Below, piece by piece: positions 46,869-56,657 of a stretch of 64,000 nucleotides of DNA. The stretch is from positions 1-64,000 of the forward strand of contig JAISSW010000008.1 in NCBI GenBank assembly GCA_031272895.1, read 5' to 3'. Source of the stretch: Clostridium sp. Its GTDB lineage: Bacteria; Bacillota; Clostridia; Oscillospirales; Acutalibacteraceae. Positions within the stretch are counted from its first letter, which is position 1. Each line of letters starts with the position of its first letter. The notes beneath the pieces were generated by a model that saw only the letters and a list, made by a program, of their open reading frames with translations, was not told the origin of the DNA and made no database searches. The translations under genes were made by a program, and so were the position numbers.

Positions 46869-47892
46869 GCTTGGCTCGATGGATTTGCCGGAGCTGCGCG
46901 CTTTTTTTAAGGCGCAGGGCTTGCCTGATTACCGTGCATCTCAGGTGTTTGAATGGCTGCAAAGGCATGGTATTGCCTGCTGGGACGAGGCGACGAGCCT
47001 CCCCTCTCGGCTGCGCAGCGAGCTTGAGGCAAGTCATCCAATCCACGGCTGCGAAATTGCGCGGAAGCAGCTTAGCCGTGACGGCACGGTCAAGTACCTT
47101 TTCCGTTTGCACGACGGCAACTTTGTGGAAAGTGTGCTGCTGCGCTATGAGCATGGTCAAAGCCTGTGTGTGTCCTCCCAGGTTGGCTGTGCAAGGGGCT
47201 GTGTGTTCTGCTCCAGCACCATCGGCGGGTGCGAGCGCAACCTTTCCGCCGCTGAAATCCTTGCTCAAATCCATGCCGTTCGGCGTGATTTGAATATAAG
47301 AATCGGGCATATTGTTTTGATGGGTATGGGTGAGCCCTTGGACAATCTGCCTGAAGTCGCCCGCTTTTTGCGGCTGGTGACAGATGAGAACGGGCTTAAG
47401 CTCTCTATGCGGGCAATCAGTCTTTCCACCTGCGGTGTCGTGCCGGGCATTCGCCAGCTGGCCTCGCTAAGGTATCCCCTCACCCTTTCGGTTTCCCTCC
47501 ATGCCCCGCAGGACGAGCTGCGCAGCCGCCTTATGCCGGTCAATCGCCAATACCCGCTTGGGGAACTGATTCCGACCGTCAGGGCTTACGCCCAAGCAAC
47601 GGGCAGACGTGTATCGTTCGAGTACGCAATGCTGCGCGGCGTTAACGACAGCCCCGAGCAGGCACGGCAGCTTGCGGCGCTGTTGCGAGCAATCCCCTCA
47701 CACGTCAACCTAATTCCCATCAACCCCTGCCGCGGCGCTGAATTTCAGCCGTCAAGCCGCCAAGCAATCCTCAGCTTTAGCGACTGCCTTGAAAAAGCCG
47801 GTATTACGGCTACAATCCGCAGAACCTTGGGGCAAGACATAGACGCCGCCTGCGGTCAGCTGAGGAAACGAGCAGGCGAAGATATTGTATGA
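46861..47892 (+). CDS. rlmN: 23S rRNA/tRNA adenine C2-methyltransferase RlmN
   Basis: SQVGCARGCVFCSSTIGG radical SAM motif; LMGMGEPLDNL. Confidence 0.96.
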   Translation: MAELGSMDLPELRAFFKAQGLPDYRASQVFEWLQRHGIACWDEATSLPSRLRSELEASHPIHGCEIARKQLSRDGTVKYLFRLHDGNFVESVLLRYEHGQSLCVSSQVGCARGCVFCSSTIGGCERNLSAAEILAQIHAVRRDLNIRIGHIVLMGMGEPLDNLPEVARFLRLVTDENGLKLSMRAISLSTCGVVPGIRQLASLRYPLTLSVSLHAPQDELRSRLMPVNRQYPLGELIPTVRAYAQATGRRVSFEYAMLRGVNDSPEQARQLAALLRAIPSHVNLIPINPCRGAEFQPSSRQAILSFSDCLEKAGITATIRRTLGQDIDAACGQLRKRAGEDIV

Positions 47893-48655
47893 CAAGCTTC
47901 ACGAACGCCTTGGAAAGGATTTGGATTTGAAGATTACCGCAAAGACCGACGCCGGCAAGGTGCGCAGCCAAAATCAGGATGCATATGCCGCCTGCGAGCT
48001 TAGCCCAACAATGGGCTGGGCTGTGGTTTGCGACGGCATGGGCGGTCACTCCGGGGGTAACGTCGCCAGCGAGGTTGCGGTCTCTACGGTCAGCGAGGGC
48101 TTGAACCGCCTGCTGCACAGCCAAAGCACCGGGGAAGAGCTGCGCCGCGCCATGGGCGAGGTAATAGACGCGGCAAACACCAGGATATATGAGATGGGCG
48201 AAGGCAACAGCGAGCTTAACGGCATGGGTACCACGCTGGTGCTGTGTATCCTGCGTGAGGACAGTCTGCTTGTCGCCCACGCCGGCGACAGCCGCGCCTA
48301 TTTGTTGCAGGAGGACGGGCTTAAGCGCCTGACGAGCGACCATTCATATGTTCAAGGGCTGATTGAGCGGGGTGAAATCAGCGAGGACGAGGCAAGCTCA
48401 CACCCCAAAAAAAACCTGATTACCCGCGCGCTTGGTGTTTTTGAAAAGGTGGAATACGACCTTGCGGAATACAAAATTCAGCGCGGCGATATAATACTCC
48501 TGTGTACTGACGGACTGACAAACCTGTGCGACGACGAGGAATTAGCCCAAATCGCCGCAGACACCGGCGCAAGCGAGCTGCCGGACACACTGATTGCGTT
48601 AGCAAATGAACGCGGCGGCACAGATAATATAACTGCCGTTGCCATAACTGCTTAA
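47885..48655 (+). CDS. prpC: PP2C-family serine/threonine phosphatase
   Basis: DAGKVRSQNQDAY, VVCDGMGGHSGG, VAHAGDSRAYL, LCTDGLTN. Confidence 0.95.
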   Translation: MYDKLHERLGKDLDLKITAKTDAGKVRSQNQDAYAACELSPTMGWAVVCDGMGGHSGGNVASEVAVSTVSEGLNRLLHSQSTGEELRRAMGEVIDAANTRIYEMGEGNSELNGMGTTLVLCILREDSLLVAHAGDSRAYLLQEDGLKRLTSDHSYVQGLIERGEISEDEASSHPKKNLITRALGVFEKVEYDLAEYKIQRGDIILLCTDGLTNLCDDEELAQIAADTGASELPDTLIALANERGGTDNITAVAITA

Positions 48656-48685
48656 ATCCAAATTTATTTTGCGGAGGGAAAACCT

Positions 48686-51001
48686 TTGGAGGACTACACA
48701 AACACGCGCATTGACGGGCGCTACGAGGTTCAAGAGCTTATTGGCGTTGGCGGCATGGCCTGCGTCTACAAGGCGTATGACAATCTGGACGAACGCATTG
48801 TCGCCGTCAAAATCCTTAAGGATGAGTACCTTACCAATGAGGATTTCCGTCAGCGCTTTAAGAACGAGAGCAAGGTTATTGCCGTGCTCAACCACCCCAA
48901 CATTGTTAAGGTTTATGACGTAAGCTATGGCGATAGGCTGCAATATATTGTTATGGAATATATTGAGGGCATTACCCTTAAGGAGTACATTCGCCAGCAG
49001 GGACGACTGCAGCCGCGGGAGGTTATACACTTCACGGGGCAAATTCTGCACGCCCTGCAGCACGCGCACGACAAGGGAATAGTCCACCGCGACATTAAGC
49101 CGCAAAATATCCTCCTGCTTGCTGACGGCACAATAAAGGTAACGGATTTCGGCATTGCCCGTTTCAGCAGCGGCTGGACGAAAACCGTTACGGACAGCGC
49201 AATCGGCTCTGTTCATTACATCAGTCCGGAGCAGGCGCGCGGCGATTCAACCGACGACAAGGCGGACATATATTCCATGGGCATTGTGCTTTATGAAATG
49301 CTGACAGGCTCACTGCCGTTCGAGCATGAGAACAGCGTTTCCGTGGCGATGATGCAAATCCAAAATGACCCGACGCCGCCCACAAAAATCAACCCGGACA
49401 TTCCCATTGGCTTGGAGCAAATGACCCTGCACGCCATGCGCAAGAATCCTAAGGAACGCTATCAATCCGCGGCGGAGATGATACTTGACCTTGAGGAGCT
49501 GCGCCGCAACCCGGCAGTCACCTTTGATTACGGCTACAGCGTGGACGACGCGCCGACAAAGCATATAGTAGGCGGCAAGGTCGCCGAGGAACCCGCCGCC
49601 GAGGAAGCAGAGGAGGAGGCGGTGCCGAACCGCACAGTGCCAATACTTGCGGGTGTGCTGGGGGCAGTTGTACTTGTGGCGCTGATTTTCGTTGGCATAT
49701 ATGCTTGGATGAACGCTAACAAGGTTGCCGTGCCAAGCTTTTTGGGCTTGGTGTATTCCGAGGACATTGAACCGGAGCTCGACAACAAATATAAGGATTT
49801 CTCCATCGTGACGGAGGAAGGCGTCAACACCGAATACACTACGCCGGGGCAGGTATTTAAGCAGTCCATTACGGCAAACACAAGGGTTAGCAAGGGCACG
49901 GTAATAACCCTTACCTTGGTTAAGGATAACACGGTGGGTACTGTAACAATCCCCGAGGGCCTGGTTGGAATGACGCTCAGCAAGGCTGAGGAAACCCTTA
50001 AACAGAACAATATAAAGTATATGTCACTGCCCATAACCGGCAACGACAAGGACAGCGGCAAGGTTACACGAACAGACCCGGCTCCCGGAACCGAAATGTC
50101 CGCGGACAGCACCGTGCAGATTTACTATGTGTTTAACGGGGAAACAAAGGCGGTGCCGGACCTTGTGCGCTCAACCGACGCCTTGACGCTTGAGGAAGCA
50201 AAGTACCAATTGGAAAAAGACGGCTTTACGCTTGATGAAAAGAACATAAAATATGCCGACAGCACCATACAAAAGGACCGCGTAATTGCCCAAAGCCCCG
50301 CCGCGGGAGAAAAACAGCCCGCCGGCACGGCTGTAAAGGTTACGCTAAGCACGGGCAACGCCCCGCAAAGCGATTTGACCATCAACCTTACCCTGCCAAA
50401 CCGCAGCGGCTTGGACGGCGCGTTTAAGGTTTACCTCAATAACGAGCTTGTGAGCGGCAGCCAAAAGACGCTTCTGCTGGACGGCAGTCCTTACAGCTAC
50501 ACGCTCACCGCAAGCGGCACAAACAAAAAGGTTACGGTCAAAATAAACGACTGGCTGATGTATTCCGCAACGGTGGACTTCACTAAGGTGCCGGCTGTTG
50601 TTACGGATGAAACCAGGGCGGACCCCAACGATTACAACCTCTATTTGCCGAATGTCGTCGGTATGTCTGAGGCGGAGGGGCTTAGCCTGATTGCCGGAGC
50701 GGGCTTTGTTTCCACACCAAGCATTTCCCGCAGGGAGGTCAGCGACCCCGCCGAGGACGGCTTGATTTTGGAGCAAACCCCAAAAAGCGGCGCAACTAAT
50801 GTGTTCACAAACTATTACCCCGCAAATTACGCCATAAGCCTTGTTGTGGGGCATTACACTGCCCCCATCGCCCCCACCACAACAACGACGACACCGGCAC
50901 CGACGACGACACCGGAAGAAAGCCAAAGCAGCTCCGCGCCGGCAAGCAGCGCATCTTCTACAACGCCGCAGGACGGCTTGGACGCAGGACAGGGACAGTG
51001 A
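48686..51001 (+). CDS. prkC: Membrane Ser/Thr kinase with extracellular PASTA repeats
   Basis: HRDIKPQNILL, VTDFGIAR kinase motifs; single TM; PASTA-like repeats; TTG start. Confidence 0.95.
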   Translation: MEDYTNTRIDGRYEVQELIGVGGMACVYKAYDNLDERIVAVKILKDEYLTNEDFRQRFKNESKVIAVLNHPNIVKVYDVSYGDRLQYIVMEYIEGITLKEYIRQQGRLQPREVIHFTGQILHALQHAHDKGIVHRDIKPQNILLLADGTIKVTDFGIARFSSGWTKTVTDSAIGSVHYISPEQARGDSTDDKADIYSMGIVLYEMLTGSLPFEHENSVSVAMMQIQNDPTPPTKINPDIPIGLEQMTLHAMRKNPKERYQSAAEMILDLEELRRNPAVTFDYGYSVDDAPTKHIVGGKVAEEPAAEEAEEEAVPNRTVPILAGVLGAVVLVALIFVGIYAWMNANKVAVPSFLGLVYSEDIEPELDNKYKDFSIVTEEGVNTEYTTPGQVFKQSITANTRVSKGTVITLTLVKDNTVGTVTIPEGLVGMTLSKAEETLKQNNIKYMSLPITGNDKDSGKVTRTDPAPGTEMSADSTVQIYYVFNGETKAVPDLVRSTDALTLEEAKYQLEKDGFTLDEKNIKYADSTIQKDRVIAQSPAAGEKQPAGTAVKVTLSTGNAPQSDLTINLTLPNRSGLDGAFKVYLNNELVSGSQKTLLLDGSPYSYTLTASGTNKKVTVKINDWLMYSATVDFTKVPAVVTDETRADPNDYNLYLPNVVGMSEAEGLSLIAGAGFVSTPSISRREVSDPAEDGLILEQTPKSGATNVFTNYYPANYAISLVVGHYTAPIAPTTTTTTPAPTTTPEESQSSSAPASSASSTTPQDGLDAGQGQ

Positions 51002-51858
51002 CGGGCAGAATACTCAAGGCGGCCGGGGGCAGTTTTCTTGTGGAAACCGCCTCCGGCGTTATAAATTGCAGGGCGCGCGGCAGTCTGCGTCTTGACGGCG
51101 TCGCACCCTGCCCGGGCGATATTGTTTGCCTTGCAAATGACCTTAACGACGAAATGGGCATGATTGAAAAGCTCATGCCGCGCCATAATTTTGTCCCGCG
51201 CCCGCCGGCAGCAAACCTTGACCTGCTGCTTGTGGTAACGTCCGTGACGGAACCGCGGCCAAACGGAATCATTTTGGACACGATGCTTGCCCTTGCCCGC
51301 CTTAGGGAAATCCCCGCGGCAATTGCGCTGACAAAATGTGATTTGGCTGAGCCACAGCCCTGGCTTGATATTTATCGCACGGCGGGCTATAAGGTTTTTT
51401 GCTTGTGTAAAACCGACCCTGACGAGGGCGACGACTTACCGCAGCTGCTGCGATTTTTGAGCGGCAAGGTTGTGCTGCTTGCCGGCAACTCCGGCGTGGG
51501 GAAATCCACACTGCTGAACAGGCTGCTGCCGGGCTTGGACAGGCAGACAGCGGAAATCAGCCGCAAGCTTGGGCGCGGGCGCCACACCACCCGCCAAACG
51601 GAATTCTTTCGCGCGGGCGATATGTTGCTGGGCGACAGCCCCGGCTTTTCCGCCTTGGAGCTTGTTAAACAGGGCGTGAGCAGAGCCGAGCTTGCCGGTG
51701 CATTCAGGGAATTTGAAGAGTATATAGGCAAGTGCCATTTCCCCGATTGCGCCCACCTGCAGGAGCCGGGCTGCGCAATCCGCGCCGCGGTTGAGGACGG
51801 AGAAATACGAGAAGAGCGCTATTGCAACTATGTGCGCTTTATGGAGGTCTTGCGTTGA
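50998..51858 (+). CDS. rsgA: Ribosome small-subunit-dependent GTPase A
   Basis: LAGNSGVGKSTLLNRLLP, circularly permuted GTPase, zinc-binding CHFPDCAHLQEPGC; GTG start. Confidence 0.95.
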   Translation: MTGRILKAAGGSFLVETASGVINCRARGSLRLDGVAPCPGDIVCLANDLNDEMGMIEKLMPRHNFVPRPPAANLDLLLVVTSVTEPRPNGIILDTMLALARLREIPAAIALTKCDLAEPQPWLDIYRTAGYKVFCLCKTDPDEGDDLPQLLRFLSGKVVLLAGNSGVGKSTLLNRLLPGLDRQTAEISRKLGRGRHTTRQTEFFRAGDMLLGDSPGFSALELVKQGVSRAELAGAFREFEEYIGKCHFPDCAHLQEPGCAIRAAVEDGEIREERYCNYVRFMEVLR

Positions 51859-52445
51859 GTGCCGTGGACACTGACAAAAAAAGCGCGCCGAGCTTGGCTC
51901 AGCTGTTTTTTGCGTCGCTGCGGCTTAGCGCATTTACCTTTGGCGGCGGCTATGTTATTGTGCCTCTAATGGAGCGGCAATTCAGCAAAAAATACGGCTG
52001 GCTCAGCGAGGAGGAAATCCGTAACCAAATCGCAATTGCTCAAAGCGCACCGGGGGCGCTGGCGGTCAACGCCTCGCTTATGGCGGGCTTTTGCCTGCGC
52101 GGCTTGCCGGGGGCGCTATGCTGCCTTGCGGGTACGGTTTTGCCGCCATTCACAATAATCCTCTGCGTCTATTTTGCCTATGCGCGCTTCGCCGCCAACC
52201 AATGGGTCCGCCTTGTGTTAAACGGTATGGCGATTGGTGCCGCAGCGGTGCTTGCCGATGCTTTAATAGGGCTTGTAGGCGGAATAATAAAACAGAAAAA
52301 CCTATTCTCCGCGGCGATAATGCTTTTAGCGTTCGCCGCTATTTTCCTTTTGCATTTGCCCGTATGGCTGCCGCTGCTGTGTGCCGCCGCCGCCGGCTTG
52401 CTTTATTGCGGCTTGCGCAGCAGACGCGGCAAAGACACCTTGTGA
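51855..52445 (+). CDS. Single-domain chromate (CHR family) transporter
   Basis: FTFGGGYVIVPLMERQF; AIAQSAPGALAVNASLMAGF; TTG start. Confidence 0.88.
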   Translation: MSAVDTDKKSAPSLAQLFFASLRLSAFTFGGGYVIVPLMERQFSKKYGWLSEEEIRNQIAIAQSAPGALAVNASLMAGFCLRGLPGALCCLAGTVLPPFTIILCVYFAYARFAANQWVRLVLNGMAIGAAAVLADALIGLVGGIIKQKNLFSAAIMLLAFAAIFLLHLPVWLPLLCAAAAGLLYCGLRSRRGKDTL

Positions 52446-52448
52446 AAA

Positions 52449-53804
52449 TCAGACGGCGCTGCCCGCCGTGCGAGGATACGGCAGCACGTCGCGGATATTG
52501 CCTATGCCGGTTAAATACATAACCAGACGCTCAAAGCCAAGCCCAAAGCCGCAGTGACGGCAGCCGCCCCAACGCCGCAAATCAAGGTAACGGGCGTAGT
52601 CGTCCGTGCACATACCCAAGGCTCGTATCCGCTCTTCAAGCAGCCCAAGGCGCTCCTCACGCTGGCTGCCGCCTATAATTTCACCCACGCCCGGCACAAG
52701 GCAATCCATGGCGGCCACTGTTTTGCCGTCCTCATTCATGCGCATATAAAACGCCTTTATTTCCGCGGGGTAATCCGTTACAAAAACCGGGGATTTGAAT
52801 ATTTTTTCGGTCAAAAAGCGCTCATGCTCGGTCTGCAGGTCCGCCCCCCAAGCAACCGGGTACGCAAAATCCGCGTTGTGCGGCTCCAAAAGGGCGACCG
52901 CCTGAGTGTAGCTGACACGCGCAAACGGCGACTCACAAACGGCTTTCAGACGCTCCGTCAGTTCGTTATCGTAAAATTTGCAAAGGAATTCAAGCTCTGC
53001 GCCGCACTGCGCCATTACACTGCCTATTACGCTTTTAAGCATAGCCTCGGCAAGGGCCATGTCGTCATTAAGGTCGGCAAAAGCCATTTCCGGCTCAATC
53101 ATCCAAAACTCCGCGGCGTGGCGCGCTGTGTGGCTGTCCTCCGCGCGGAAGGTTGGCCCGAAGGTATAAATCTTGCCAAGCGACATTGCCAGCGCCTCAC
53201 CCTCAAGCTGCCCCGAAACCGTAAGATACACGGGCTTGCCGAAGAAATCACCGCCGCCCTCGGTTGTGGCTTTTACTTCAAACTGTTCGCCGGCGCCCTC
53301 CGCGTCGCCTGTGGAGATTATCGGTGTGTGGACATAGAAGAAGCCTTGTTCCCTAAAAAAGGAGTGTATTGCCTGAGCTGCCGCCGCCCGCACCCTGAAC
53401 ACCGCCTGCAGTGTGTTTGTCCTTCCCCTAAGGTGCGGCATTGTGCGCAAGAATTCCAGTGTGTGGCGCTTTTTTTGCAGCGGGTACTCCCCGTCGCTTG
53501 CTCCCTCAAGCAGTACGCTGCTTGCCCTAAGCTCGCAGGGCTGCGCCGCGTTCGGCGTGAGCGAAAGCACCCCGCTGACGCAAACCGCCGCGCCTACGTT
53601 CAGCCGCAGCACGTCGTCAAAATCAGCCAGCTCCTCGGGCGTCAGCAAAACCTGCAGGGAGTTAAAGCTGCTGCCGTCGTGCAGGGCAAGGAATGCTATT
53701 TTGCCCGAAGAGCGCAGCGTGCGCACCCAACCGCAAACAGTCAGCTCCTGCCCGGCAAAAGCCGCTGGGGCTTGCAGAATTTTTGAAATTTCGACTCTTT
53801 CCAT
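52449..53804 (-). CDS. asnS: Asparagine-tRNA ligase
   Basis: VCGWVRTLRSSGKIAFLALHDGSS; TFGPTFRAEDSHTARHAAEFWMIEPE; GFGLGFERLVMYLTG. Confidence 0.95.
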   Translation of the reverse strand: MERVEISKILQAPAAFAGQELTVCGWVRTLRSSGKIAFLALHDGSSFNSLQVLLTPEELADFDDVLRLNVGAAVCVSGVLSLTPNAAQPCELRASSVLLEGASDGEYPLQKKRHTLEFLRTMPHLRGRTNTLQAVFRVRAAAAQAIHSFFREQGFFYVHTPIISTGDAEGAGEQFEVKATTEGGGDFFGKPVYLTVSGQLEGEALAMSLGKIYTFGPTFRAEDSHTARHAAEFWMIEPEMAFADLNDDMALAEAMLKSVIGSVMAQCGAELEFLCKFYDNELTERLKAVCESPFARVSYTQAVALLEPHNADFAYPVAWGADLQTEHERFLTEKIFKSPVFVTDYPAEIKAFYMRMNEDGKTVAAMDCLVPGVGEIIGGSQREERLGLLEERIRALGMCTDDYARYLDLRRWGGCRHCGFGLGFERLVMYLTGIGNIRDVLPYPRTAGSAV

Positions 53805-53821
53805 GTTTTCCTCCGCAATAA

Positions 53822-54355
53822 TTAAAGCAGCGCGGCGGTTATTGTTTCTAACAGCTCGCCCGGCTCGGTCAGGAAGCGGTTGCGCATAGCCCTTGCCTGC
53901 CTTTCGTCCGCAACAAATAGTCGCAGGGAGAGCATTATATCCTCCCCCTCTTTAATTTCAAGGGAGAGGGTACAGCCGTCCTTGGCGGGCAGTATTTCCG
54001 CCGAATTTGCCGCCAAGCCCCGCCTGAGGCTCTGCAGCCGCAGCGCCGCCCTTAGTGTTTCTTCAATAACGGAGCGCGGCAGCTTGTTAACTAAAACCAC
54101 AAACGTCGCCTGTCCCAGCTCGGTAATGTGCAGGGGGGCGTCGTCACCTAAGCCCTCGGAACGCAGGATTCCGCGGTTAACCAAGTTGAAGATGCACTGC
54201 GCCGCCTGCATATAATTTGCCGTACCCGCCGCGGAAATAGCCTCCAGCAGCTGCGTTTTGCTCAGTCCGTCCATTTTTTCAATTAGATAGACTATAAGCA
54301 AATCAATATCCGCGGGGGTTTGCAGCTCGCCGCCGTTGATTTCTCCGTATTTCAA
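53822..54355 (-). CDS. DUF4364-like protein
   Basis: ADIDLLIVYLIEKMDGLSKTQLLEAI...NYMQAAQCIFNLVNRGIL. Confidence 0.7.
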   Translation of the reverse strand: MKYGEINGGELQTPADIDLLIVYLIEKMDGLSKTQLLEAISAAGTANYMQAAQCIFNLVNRGILRSEGLGDDAPLHITELGQATFVVLVNKLPRSVIEETLRAALRLQSLRRGLAANSAEILPAKDGCTLSLEIKEGEDIMLSLRLFVADERQARAMRNRFLTEPGELLETITAALL

Positions 54356-54855
54356 TTCAGCGCCTCCTGTGCGTCCTTAAAGGGCTTATCGTAATTTCCT
54401 CGCAAAAGCATTTCTTTTTCTTTAAACTGCAGCTTGCTCGCCCGGCGCCCAAGGTGATTAGCCCAACCCTCGGTGTAAAGCCAATAATAGGAATGTCCCG
54501 TTTTTGCCCGCCATTTTATTATTGGCTTCAAGTTGCACCAGACGAATGACGGCAGCCCTATTACCGGCAGAAACAGCCAGCCGAGAATCATGGTTTGAAT
54601 AGTGTGTCCATATTCATGGATATGGGCATCATACACCCAATCCTGATTGTGGTGGGCGGGCGTTGGATTGAGGAAAATGAACATACCTAAGCTTACGCCG
54701 CCAAAGGGCTTTTCTGTGGGAATGTAGGTGACGACGGCTTGACAAAACGCCTTGTGCTCATATTTTTTGCGCAGAGCCAAAAAGGCAACAAGCCCAATCA
54801 GGTTTTGCGGCAGTCCCCAGGTGAATTGCCAAAGCAGAAACAAAAAGTGCTTCAT
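54352..54855 (-). CDS. Membrane protein with HExxH (HEYGH) metalloprotease-like motif
   Basis: YDAHIHEYGHTIQTMILGWLFLPVIGLPSFVW. Confidence 0.55.
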   Translation of the reverse strand: MKHFLFLLWQFTWGLPQNLIGLVAFLALRKKYEHKAFCQAVVTYIPTEKPFGGVSLGMFIFLNPTPAHHNQDWVYDAHIHEYGHTIQTMILGWLFLPVIGLPSFVWCNLKPIIKWRAKTGHSYYWLYTEGWANHLGRRASKLQFKEKEMLLRGNYDKPFKDAQEALN

Positions 54856-55886
54856 GCGGGTTCCTCCTGTGTGTCAAAATCGCCGATGGCATAGAAGCTA
54901 ATGCCGTCCGCGTTAAGCTGCGCAATAATTCCGCCCGTTTCGCCTGTTACAAAGTATTCGCTGCGGGCAAAAATTGCGTAGTTGGAAAGGTTAATGAGAT
55001 GTGCCTTTTTGCTTGTTACCACGAGGTATTGCGGGGAAAGCCCCTTGCCAAAATAGACTGAACCGGAGCCGAAGTGGCTATGGTGCCCCGCCTTAACTAT
55101 ATCCACCTCCCCTATTTCCTTGGAAATGCGCTTTTCGTCGCCGCTCCAGTTATTTATGTCCGCCGCAAGGAAAACCCGCTTGCCGTTGACTTCAACCAAG
55201 GTGCCGACGGAGTTATCGTTTTCACCGCCGCTGATTGCCTTGCGGTCCTCTGTGTTATAAAAGCTGACAAGCATATTACCCAAGGTAACAGAGCGTGAGC
55301 CAATATCCTGCACAAGCTTAAAGCCGCGGGTATTGACCGCCTCAAGCATTTGGTTATATACCTCAAGGTTATCCCAACTTAGCTCGGTAGAGTTCTTGTT
55401 CTCCGTGCTGTAGGCCTTTAAGTAAACCGTGCCTACGCTGACGGCCGGGTCAAGCAGAATAGTGTCAAAGCCGCCGATGTGGTCGGAATGGCAGTGGGTG
55501 CCAAGGACAAAATCCAACACAACCTTGCCGTCGGCATTGCTTGCGTGTTCCTTAAGGTAGCCCAGAACATACTGCTCGTAGCCCTCCAGCGCAAGGTTTT
55601 CCTTGCCTGTGGGGTTGTCTGTGTCCTCGCCGCTGTCCACAAGGGCAAAGTGTCCGTCGCTCTCAAGCAAAATAGCGTCGGAGGAGCCGGTATTGAGGAA
55701 ATGGATTTTGTCGCCGCTTACACCCTCCGCGGGCAGTTCAAGCAGGTCGCGCTCAACCGCCGCGCGGTTTTGCTTTGCGTAAACGCCCTCAAGCCAGTAG
55801 TAATAGCCCGCAAAGGCAACGGCAAACACCAGCAGCATAATAACAAGGATTCTCAGTGTCTTTTTTAGGCTTGCTTGCTTTTTCAT
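54852..55886 (-). CDS. Membrane-anchored ComEC/Rec2-like metallo-beta-lactamase-fold hydrolase
   Basis: N-terminal TM; FLNTGSSDAILLE, THCHSDHIGG, KAGHHSHFGSG. Confidence 0.88.
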   Translation of the reverse strand: MKKQASLKKTLRILVIMLLVFAVAFAGYYYWLEGVYAKQNRAAVERDLLELPAEGVSGDKIHFLNTGSSDAILLESDGHFALVDSGEDTDNPTGKENLALEGYEQYVLGYLKEHASNADGKVVLDFVLGTHCHSDHIGGFDTILLDPAVSVGTVYLKAYSTENKNSTELSWDNLEVYNQMLEAVNTRGFKLVQDIGSRSVTLGNMLVSFYNTEDRKAISGGENDNSVGTLVEVNGKRVFLAADINNWSGDEKRISKEIGEVDIVKAGHHSHFGSGSVYFGKGLSPQYLVVTSKKAHLINLSNYAIFARSEYFVTGETGGIIAQLNADGISFYAIGDFDTQEEPA

Positions 55887-55896
55887 CTTTCTCTCC

Positions 55897-56559
55897 TTAC
55901 TGCACACAATGCTCCGCGCGGTATTTCTCCATTCTCTCCAGCAAAGCGGCGTCGGCGTTTTGACCGTGCAGGTATTCAAACAGGTCTGCAATTGTAACAA
56001 CAGCCCGCACCTCAATGCCAAACTCTTTTTTGACCTGCTGCACAGCGGAAAGACCTTCGTCGCCCGTTTTTTCCATGCGGTCCACAGCAATGAACATATG
56101 CGTCACGCTCACGTCTGCGGCGGCTTGGAGCACAGGCAGAACCTTGCGCAGGGCAGTGCCTGCCGTTATAACGTCCTCTGTGATAATAAGCTTGTCGCCG
56201 TCCTGCGGTTGGTAGCCGACAACAACGCCGCCCTCGCCGTGGTCCTTTGCCTCCTTGCGGTCAAAGCAATAGGGCTTGTCTATGCCAAATTCACGGTAAA
56301 GCGCCGCGGAGGTCACAGCCGCAAGGGGGATTCCCTTATAGGCGGGACCGAAAACAGCGGCGAAGTCGTCGCCGACAGCCTGCTTAACTTGGGCAGCGTA
56401 TGCCTTGCCGAGGGCATCTAACTGGGAGCCCGTGCGGAAGTTGCCGGTGTTGATGAAGTAGGGCGACTTGCGTCCGCTTTTAAGGGTAAAATCCCCGAAC
56501 AACAGAACGCCCGCCTGCTCCATGAGCCTGATGAAATCAGTTTTTTGTTGGGTTAGCAT
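55897..56559 (-). CDS. pyrE: Orotate phosphoribosyltransferase
   Basis: FTLKSGRKSPYFINTGNF; LIITEDVITAGTALRKV. Confidence 0.94.
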   Translation of the reverse strand: MLTQQKTDFIRLMEQAGVLLFGDFTLKSGRKSPYFINTGNFRTGSQLDALGKAYAAQVKQAVGDDFAAVFGPAYKGIPLAAVTSAALYREFGIDKPYCFDRKEAKDHGEGGVVVGYQPQDGDKLIITEDVITAGTALRKVLPVLQAAADVSVTHMFIAVDRMEKTGDEGLSAVQQVKKEFGIEVRAVVTIADLFEYLHGQNADAALLERMEKYRAEHCVQ

Positions 56560-56657
56560 TACTTTATCTCCTTTTGTTTTTAGTACACGAGTTCGTGCGG
56601 CGCGTCAATCAGCCTAATGACTGCAGGATGGAACGGGACCCCTACTGTTTCTCACAC

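Noticed and set aside
52554-53786. 410-aa plus-strand ORF opposite asnS
   Set aside because: Shadow ORF antisense to a clear asparaginyl-tRNA synthetase; translation is basic, low-similarity and lacks domain motifs.
53805-53821. T-box leader upstream of asnS
   Set aside because: Only 17 nt separate asnS from the upstream gene; no T-box sequence or specifier hairpin possible.
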